64,000 nucleotides of DNA. Source: CAVZBW01 sp963778465. GTDB lineage: Bacteria; Actinomycetota; Acidimicrobiia; Acidimicrobiales; RAAP-2. The notes under the pieces are model-generated. The model was not told where the DNA came from, ran no database searches, and saw only the letters and a program-made list of their open reading frames with translations. Shown here in pieces: positions 59,136 through 64,000 of this stretch. A program made the translations under genes and the position numbers. Each line of letters begins with the position of its first letter. Position 1 is the stretch's first letter. The DNA lies in assembly GCA_963778465.1 (NCBI GenBank), contig CAVZUK010000003.1, positions 2,666,001 to 2,730,000 of the forward strand, read 5' to 3'.

Positions 59136-59411
59136 CTAGCCGCTGGCGGCGTCGTCCCCCAGCGTCTTGGCGCAATCCTCGCAGCGGTGGAACGGATTGG
59201 CGTCGCTCCATGCGCCGTGCGGCGGCTCGGCGAAGACGAGGAGGCCGCACTCGGTGCGCGGCGCCGGGCTTCCGTCGAACGCCTTGACGGCGTGGATCGT
59301 GCCGAACTCCCTGGGCTCCACCTGGATCGGAGAGCCCACGCGCACGTCCGCGGGTACGCGTTGGGGGTCGGTCCAGGCAAGGTAGGAAACGTGCTGCGAA
59401 GCCTCGGTCAT
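59136..59411 (-). CDS. Small protein with Cys/His zinc-like motif
   Basis: 91 residues. SPAPRTECGL at the centre and NPFHRCEDCAK near the end give a Cys...His-x-Cys-x2-Cys pattern that could bind one zinc. The Trp- and Val-rich first half (YLAWTDPQRVPADVRVGSPIQV) looks like a small beta domain. ATG after GAGGAAAGG. Family not named. Confidence 0.65.
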   Translation of the reverse strand: MTEASQHVSYLAWTDPQRVPADVRVGSPIQVEPREFGTIHAVKAFDGSPAPRTECGLLVFAEPPHGAWSDANPFHRCEDCAKTLGDDAASG

Positions 59412-59478
59412 CGTGCCTTTCCTCCCTCGTTGGGTGGACCGGCGCGAGGCTACCCGTGCCAACCCCGCGGTGGCGTGC

Positions 59479-59859
59479 TCACGCCTCGGGCTTGGGCTGG
59501 CGCTCCGTCTTGCGGCGCCACCAGCGATCGACCATGCGGTCTTCGGCGAGGCGGCTCAGGCGCCGGTCGCCGTGCAGCTCGTTGACCCGGTCGAGGATCT
59601 CGCCGCGAAACGAGCCGGTGGCCGCGGCCAGGTGGCGCTCGACGTCGACCTGGCTCTGGCCGGCCGGATACCTGACGATCAGGACCGCCTGGTCTCCGTG
59701 GCCCCGGGCCTCGGCGTCGATGCCCAGCTTGGCGGCCAGGTCGTTGTAGATCTGACGCCAGGCGAGGTCCGCTTGCCCGGCAATGGGAACCCGCACGTGC
59801 ACGACGCCGCGGATCTCGTAGGTGAAGAGCTCCTCGGGAGACCGATCGAGGTTGACCAT
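59479..59859 (-). CDS. Hypothetical alpha/beta protein
   Basis: 126 residues, ATG start. A beta-rich N-terminus (FTYEIRGVVHVRVPIAG) is followed by helical, charged sequence ending in Trp/Arg-rich DRMVDRWWRRKTERQPKPEA. Soluble and basic at the end. It lies 67 bp upstream (minus strand) of the Cys/His gene, so they may be co-transcribed. Not recognised. Confidence 0.6.
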   Translation of the reverse strand: MVNLDRSPEELFTYEIRGVVHVRVPIAGQADLAWRQIYNDLAAKLGIDAEARGHGDQAVLIVRYPAGQSQVDVERHLAAATGSFRGEILDRVNELHGDRRLSRLAEDRMVDRWWRRKTERQPKPEA

Positions 59860-59903
59860 CTCGTCACACTACGCAGGCACCGGGCCCGCGACGGAGACCC
59901 CCG

Positions 59904-60380
59904 TCAGGCGCTCTCGGCCTTCCCTCGGGCCCCACCTCCGGCACTTGCGGGTCGCTTTGCTTCGGACCGCGCGCCGGTCCTTGTCGCTGTCTTTGTCGCG
60001 GTCTTACCCGCGGACTTTGCCCCGGCCGTTGGTGACGTCTTTCTCGGGGTGTGTTTCGCGGGGGCCTTCGCCGCCGGAGCGGCGCGCTTCCCCTGCCCGA
60101 GCTTGGCGGAGCCGCGACTTCTCCCGGGCATCTTGCGGGCCTGCTCGTCCATCGCCCGCAGCGCCTCCTTGACCACCTTGCGCTGGCCCTTCATCACGCG
60201 GTCGGCGAAATCGAAGACCTCGTCCACCAGGTTCTCGATGTCTCGCCCGGCAGGCGGGACGAGACGCTCCGTCCCCCTGGTGATGCTGCCCGCCAGCTGC
60301 CTGCTGGCCTCCAGCAGCTCGTCCTGGGTCCGTTCGACGAGATGCTCGATGTGCTGCCGGAGATCGCTTGACTCGACCAT
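59904..60380 (-). CDS. Helical protein with histone-H1-like Lys/Ala-rich tail
   Basis: 158 residues. Residues 1-85 form an amphipathic coiled region (LRQHIEHLVERTQDELLEASRQLAGSI...VDEVFDFADRVMKGQRKVVKEALRAMDEQARK). The rest is a disordered Ala/Lys/Thr tail resembling histone H1 or the Ku tail in this window. Nucleoid or nucleic-acid association is a reasonable guess. ATG 60380 follows AAGGAGC. Similar proteins exist in actinobacteria without known function. Confidence 0.7.
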   Translation of the reverse strand: MVESSDLRQHIEHLVERTQDELLEASRQLAGSITRGTERLVPPAGRDIENLVDEVFDFADRVMKGQRKVVKEALRAMDEQARKMPGRSRGSAKLGQGKRAAPAAKAPAKHTPRKTSPTAGAKSAGKTATKTATRTGARSEAKRPASAGGGARGKAESA

Positions 60381-60550
60381 GCCACTGCTCCTTGTGCTTG
60401 CCCTGCCGGTGCCCTCGTTGAATGCGCACACCGGCGCCTTCGAGGTGATTGTGACGCCTCCACGGATACCGCGACAGGGACGAAAGGCCCTGGTAGGTGG
60501 CATCCCTGGGCGCGACAAGTGGTGGAGTGGCCAGGTGGGGGGAAACATCG

Positions 60551-61492
60551 ATGACGGCGACGCACGGGAACACCGGCGGGACGGCGGATCGCGGCCCGCT
60601 GGGTCTGCTCACCCCGTTGCTCCACCGGATCTCGTCCGAGCGGGACGGCGAGATCTTCCGACGTGACCCGGGTTACGTCGAGCGCGAGATGGGCCTGGCG
60701 CGCCGGTATGCGAGCTACTTCACACCCGAGGTTCGCGGCCTCGAGCACCTCCCCACCCATGGGCCCGTGCTCGTGGTCGGCAACCACAGCGCCGTGTTCT
60801 ACATGCCCGAGGTCTGGATCACGGGCCTTGCGATCGAAGATCGGCGCGGCATCGACCCGCCCGCGTATGCCCTGACCTACGACCTCTTGCTTGCCGTCCC
60901 CTGGATCGGGCGCGCCCTGCGTCGCATCGGCTCGATTCCTGCGGGAAATCGGGAGGCCGAAGAGGCCCTTCGCTCCGGGGCCCTCGTGGTCGTCTACCCG
61001 GGCGGTGATTGGGAGGCCTGCCGGCCGTGGCTCGACCGCAACACCGTCGACTTCTGCGGGCACACCGGCTTCGCCCGCCTGGCCCTCCGCACCGGTGTCC
61101 CCGTCGTCCCCGTCGTGGCCCACGGGAGCCACGACTCCGTCATCGTCGTGTCCCGGGGGGAGGCGATCGCCAAAGTCCTCGGGCTCGGAGGCCTGCGCAT
61201 CAAGGTCTTCCCCGTGATGCTGGGACCGCTCGGCCTCGCCACGGCCCTCAACCCGCCACCGCCGATGCCGGCCTCGGTGACCGTCGAGTTCCTACCGGCG
61301 CTCCGCTGGCCGGGTCTCGGCCCCGAGGCCGCAAAGGACAGCGAGGTGGTTGACCGGTGCGCCGCCGAGGTCGTCTCGGTCATGCAGGAGGCCCTCGACC
61401 GCCTACGCATCGAGAGAGCCCACCCTCTCCGGCGCGGCGTCATCCAGCTGATCAGCCATCCCCTGGGATCGGTGGCCGCCCGCCGGCACTGA
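60551..61492 (+). CDS. PlsC-like lysophospholipid acyltransferase
   Basis: 313 residues. The block-1 motif reads VVGNHSAVFYMPE and block III is LVVYPGGDWEACRPW; both place it in the lysophospholipid/glycerolipid acyltransferase family. The usual HxxxxD acid is not at +5 (Tyr there), although a Glu lies at +8. It may be a variant subfamily or act on unusual acceptors. One hydrophobic segment occurs (AYALTYDLLLAVPWIG). ATG 60551 after GGGGGGAAAC. Its 3' end overlaps the convergent esterase by 41 bp. Confidence 0.78.
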   Translation: MTATHGNTGGTADRGPLGLLTPLLHRISSERDGEIFRRDPGYVEREMGLARRYASYFTPEVRGLEHLPTHGPVLVVGNHSAVFYMPEVWITGLAIEDRRGIDPPAYALTYDLLLAVPWIGRALRRIGSIPAGNREAEEALRSGALVVVYPGGDWEACRPWLDRNTVDFCGHTGFARLALRTGVPVVPVVAHGSHDSVIVVSRGEAIAKVLGLGGLRIKVFPVMLGPLGLATALNPPPPMPASVTVEFLPALRWPGLGPEAAKDSEVVDRCAAEVVSVMQEALDRLRIERAHPLRRGVIQLISHPLGSVAARRH

Positions 61493-62573
61493 GGGCACTG
61501 AACCGGCGGTGCTCCATGGGGGGCGCCCCGGCGATGATCGTCCTGACGAAGTGGGCGACGTGCTCGTACACCGCCTGGCTGGCGTCCGCCCAGGGCATCA
61601 GGATCTGGAAGACGTGGAACATCCCGGCCACCTCGTGGGTGTGGATGCGGACGTCGGCCTCCCTGAGGCGCTCGGCGAAGCGCCGAATCGGGTCGCGGAA
61701 CATCTCGTCGCCCCCCCACGCGAGGGAGGTCGGGGGAAAGCCCTTCAGGTCGGCGTTGATGGAGGACACGTAGGTGCTGCTCGCGTCGAATCCGTGGAGG
61801 TAGCACGACGTCGGGATGTTCCAGGGCAGGATGTCGTGCTCTGCGTTGTCCGTCACCGATGCCTCGTCGAGTCGCAGGTCCACCTCGGGCGAAAACAGGA
61901 TGAGCCCGGCCGGGCACACCACGTCGACGTGTTGGGGCGCGGCCAGCAGGAGCGAGTTCGCCAGTCCCCCGCCGCCCGAGTCGCCGGCGATGAAGAGACG
62001 GTCCGGTGGCGTTCCGTGCTCGACCAACGCGGCGGCCACGGCCGCAGCGTCCTCGACCGCGGCGGGATACGGAAACTCGGGCGCCAACCGGTAGTCCGCC
62101 ACAAAGACGGCGCACTGCGTCTCCCGGCAGAGACGGGCGGTGAAGAAGGCGTACATCGTCGGCGAGGTGCCGATGTAGCCACCGCCGTGGAGGTAGAGCA
62201 TGACGCCCTCGGGTCGGCCGTTGCGCGGGAGGTAGAGGATCCCGGGCACGCCCCCGATCTCGACCTGCCGGCTCCGCACGTCGAAGGAGCGCACCACCGG
62301 GGGCATCACGACACGGCACAGCTCGTCGAGGAGCAGCTCGATGGAGCGGAATTCGGGCAGGGGCAGCGAAGAGGCATACCCCATGAAGGACCGCACGACC
62401 TCCCGGGTGAGACTCGTCCCGAAGTTCGACAGGAGCGTCGAATTGCCTCGGAGCGGGTGGCGGAACGGCACTCGAGCCAACGCCGCCACCATCTGCTGCG
62501 CCAACGCCACGGTGTCGACGGCCACGACGGGAGCGGGAGCCGTCCGGACCTCCGGACGCTTGGCCATGACCAT
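61452..62573 (-). CDS. Alpha/beta hydrolase, hormone-sensitive-lipase (HSL) type
   Basis: 373 residues. An N-terminal cap of about 120 residues precedes HGGGYIGT (oxyanion), the nucleophile elbow GDSGGGG (Ser), WGGDEMFRDP (Asp) and MFHVFQ (His). A lipase or esterase acting on short or medium acyl esters is expected, with a long cap that may restrict substrate. ATG 62573 chosen after GAGGGGAGA. Convergent with the PlsC gene. Confidence 0.88.
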   Translation of the reverse strand: MVMAKRPEVRTAPAPVVAVDTVALAQQMVAALARVPFRHPLRGNSTLLSNFGTSLTREVVRSFMGYASSLPLPEFRSIELLLDELCRVVMPPVVRSFDVRSRQVEIGGVPGILYLPRNGRPEGVMLYLHGGGYIGTSPTMYAFFTARLCRETQCAVFVADYRLAPEFPYPAAVEDAAAVAAALVEHGTPPDRLFIAGDSGGGGLANSLLLAAPQHVDVVCPAGLILFSPEVDLRLDEASVTDNAEHDILPWNIPTSCYLHGFDASSTYVSSINADLKGFPPTSLAWGGDEMFRDPIRRFAERLREADVRIHTHEVAGMFHVFQILMPWADASQAVYEHVAHFVRTIIAGAPPMEHRRFSALSAGGRPPIPGDG

Positions 62574-63085
62574 GTGCGCTCTCCCCTCTGCGCCGGACGG
62601 TCCTTCCCGGCTCCTCTCGGTTCCCCAGACTCGCGCACCCGAGCCGCGGAGCTCGCACCCCGCGCAGATCCCTGCCGACCTGGGGCGCGAGCCGCCCCGG
62701 GGTTTGGGAGTCCCGGGGCGGCGACGCGGTACCCCTGGCGAAATGGGGTCCTCCCCGGCGGAAGGGTGCACCGGGGTCGCCCACTACTACGAGGGTCGGG
62801 GCCGGCGGGATGGCCCCTTTCCTCGAATGGAAGGGACGCCAGGCCACGAGAGGCGTCTCCGGCCCGTCACATTCGTCACCGTCGTGCGTCACGGGCAGCC
62901 CGATGCTCGCCCTATCGTCGAAATGAACTGCGCTTTCGTAAGGTGCGGAGTCCGCTGTTTAGCAAAAGTTTGCTTGAAAAATGAGCCTTTCAATGGATTA
63001 ACTGTGCCCTGCAGGAGAACTTGTCGAGTCCAGGATCCGGAGTGCATTGACGTGCCCGGGTCGACAGAGAAAGGGAACAACTACC
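62574..63085. other. Intergenic region with AT-rich segment
   Basis: 512 bp between the divergent esterase and small secreted-protein genes. No convincing coding frame. Positions about 62925-63010 are clearly more AT-rich than the rest of the window. They include the perfect 6-bp inverted repeat AGCAAA-AG-TTTGCT (62961-62974) and a candidate promoter just after it. Confidence 0.5.
62961..63001 (+). promoter_or_regulatory. Candidate promoter and operator of the small secreted protein gene
   Basis: AGCAAA-AG-TTTGCT (62961-62974) directly precedes TTGAAA (62974-62979), a 16-bp spacer and GATTAA (62996-63001), a reasonable sigma70-like pair about 85 bp before the ATG. The overlap of the palindrome with the -35 suggests repressor control; sequence inspection only. 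Confidence 0.35.
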
Positions 63086-63481
63086 ATGCGCACGATTTCG
63101 ACCCTTACCAAGCTTGCTGCCACGGCCGGCATCGCCGGGGCGGTGTCCCTGGTTTCCTTCGGCGTCGCGGGCGCCGCCACCGCCCCCGCGCTCATGCAGG
63201 CACCGTGCCCCGCGGCCGAGGCTCAGCTGCAGAGCGACGTGGCGGCCCTCCAGGCCCTGTTCGCCCCGGGCGTGCAAAAGGCCGAGTCGGGTGTGGCTGC
63301 GGCTGACGCGGTGGCCCAGGTCCAGCAGGAGGCCACGCTGGCGCGGCTGCCCCACGTCACGATCCGGGCGATCGTCACCGACGTCGAGGCCGTGATCCGT
63401 GACGAGCACGCGGTCGAGCAGGCCTGCGCCCCGGCCCGCCTCCGCGCCCCCGCGACGCCCGGCGCCCCGGCCGCCAAGTAG
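63086..63481 (+). CDS. Small secreted helical protein with two cysteines
   Basis: 131 residues. A signal peptide (LAATAGIAGAVSLVSFGVAGA) is cleaved near residue 30; the mature protein is helical and acidic/neutral, with Cys41 and Cys113 that may form one disulfide. It ends in an Ala/Pro tail. The size and layout recall small exported helical proteins of mycobacteria (some bind haem), but no ligand motif is visible. AAGGGAAC precedes the ATG. A strong terminator follows. Confidence 0.7.
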   Translation: MRTISTLTKLAATAGIAGAVSLVSFGVAGAATAPALMQAPCPAAEAQLQSDVAALQALFAPGVQKAESGVAAADAVAQVQQEATLARLPHVTIRAIVTDVEAVIRDEHAVEQACAPARLRAPATPGAPAAK

Positions 63482-63507
63482 CTCGGCGACACGCAGTCGG
63501 TACTGAC

Positions 63508-63548
63508 GACGGCGTGGGTCGGCGGGGAACGCGCCGACCCACGCCGTC
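63508..63548 (+). terminator. Strong GC-rich hairpin, probable terminator
   Basis: A perfect 17-bp stem (63508-63524 with 63532-63548) and a 7-nt loop lies 27 bp after the secreted-protein stop and before the P450 gene. A few T residues follow. It should end transcription of the small gene and insulate the P450. Confidence 0.7.
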
Positions 63549-63657
63549 CGTCGTCTTCCAACCGAGACGCAGGGCCAACACAGCCCGACCTTTCGCCCCA
63601 CCCGGCACGAGGTGTCGGTAGTGCCCCCTCGGGATCTCCGCTGTAGCGTGGTGGACC

Positions 63658-64000
63658 ATGGTTACCCGGTGGCCGGGCACTGTCGACGAGATCGACCTCT
63701 CGGACATCGAGTTTTGGGCGCTCCCCTGGAATGACCGGGAGGCCGCCTTTGCGGCTCTTCGGCGTGAGCGCCCGATCGCACATTTCGAGGACCCGACGCT
63801 CGAGACGAGCCTCGAGCTACCGAAGGGCGAGGGCTACTACGCCCTGATGCGGCACGCCGACGTGAGCGAGGCGAGCCGCCATCCCGAGATCTACCGTTCG
63901 GGGCGGGGGGCGGTGAGCATGGTCGACATGCCACCGGAGATGCTCGAGTTCTTCGGCGGGATGATCAACGCGGACAACCCGCGCCACACCCGGCTGCGTC
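63658..64000 (+). CDS. Cytochrome P450, 5' part (cut by window edge)
   Basis: About 114 residues of the N-terminus are present. FWALPWNDREAAFAALRRERPIAHFE, YYALMRHADVSEASRHPEIYRSG and DNPRHTRLR (the C-helix HTRLR motif) identify a bacterial class I P450. The haem-binding Cys lies beyond the window. ATG 63658 was chosen as the first start of the continuous family-like frame. A ferredoxin suited to P450s is encoded about 30 kb away. Confidence 0.88.
   Translation, partial: MVTRWPGTVDEIDLSDIEFWALPWNDREAAFAALRRERPIAHFEDPTLETSLELPKGEGYYALMRHADVSEASRHPEIYRSGRGAVSMVDMPPEMLEFFGGMINADNPRHTRLR

Noticed and set aside
58957..59139. 60-residue plus-strand frame in the gap upstream of the OLD-like gene
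   Set aside because: No ribosome site, Arg/Ser-rich random composition, and it runs into the next gene's 3' end.

Overview
The window is very GC-rich, densely packed DNA from an actinobacterium. Evidence is a complete Pup-proteasome cluster (ARC/Mpa ATPase, Dop, Pup, PrcB, PrcA, PafA), an FbiC-type fused CofG-CofH for coenzyme F420, a bacterial Ku with a lysine-rich tail, a DUF4193-like acidic protein, and heavy use of GTG/TTG starts with 4-nt stop/start overlaps. The mix is compatible with Acidimicrobiia or a related lineage, but that placement is inference. No rRNA, tRNA, CRISPR array, transposase or phage module was recognised.

Layout. 1-9.7 kb: an HtrA-type protease, a large secreted Kelch/Ig-like/lamin-tail protein, PPOX-fold and ABM-fold enzymes, a CPA1 Na+/H+ antiporter, and a MarR regulator overlapping a methyltransferase-phosphotransferase fusion. 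9.7-19.4 kb: exported PQQ-type propeller, alpha/beta hydrolase, Ku, SDR, histone-deacetylase-like amidohydrolase, TrpB2, an Arg/Gly-rich disordered protein and a GNAT enzyme. 19.4-33.1 kb: a minus-strand block with DUF4193-like protein, tandem ThyX-like protein, Ski2-type helicase, TatC, TatB-like and the whole pupylation/proteasome set. 33.4-35.9 kb: ferredoxin, then TrmI preceded by three small membrane-associated genes, and a hotdog thioesterase. 35.9-44 kb: plus-strand carbon/cofactor operon tkt-tal-zwf-fbiC-LOG. 44-52 kb: minus-strand glutamate synthase (gltB-gltD), an AMP-forming acyl-CoA ligase and a small coiled-coil protein. 52-64 kb: thiO-thiS, a zinc-ribbon membrane protein, an ADPS-like FAD oxidase, a PPOX-fold protein, an OLD-family ATPase, small hypotheticals, a PlsC-like acyltransferase, an HSL-type esterase, a secreted two-cysteine protein and the start of a cytochrome P450.

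How the genes work together: Dop activates Pup, PafA attaches it, ARC/Mpa unfolds tagged proteins and PrcA/PrcB degrade them, all encoded on one strand. Tkt, Tal and Zwf form most of the pentose phosphate pathway next to F420 biosynthesis. GltB/GltD assimilate ammonia.

Most notable: a double ThyX-like protein whose two halves have lost complementary parts of the ThyX signature; an OLD-family ATPase lacking the usual TOPRIM glutamate; a MarR-coupled methyltransferase-kinase fusion; a probable CTG start for TrmI; and two single-base frame breaks (zwf 5' end, LOG gene) 4 kb apart that are either sequence errors or real lesions.
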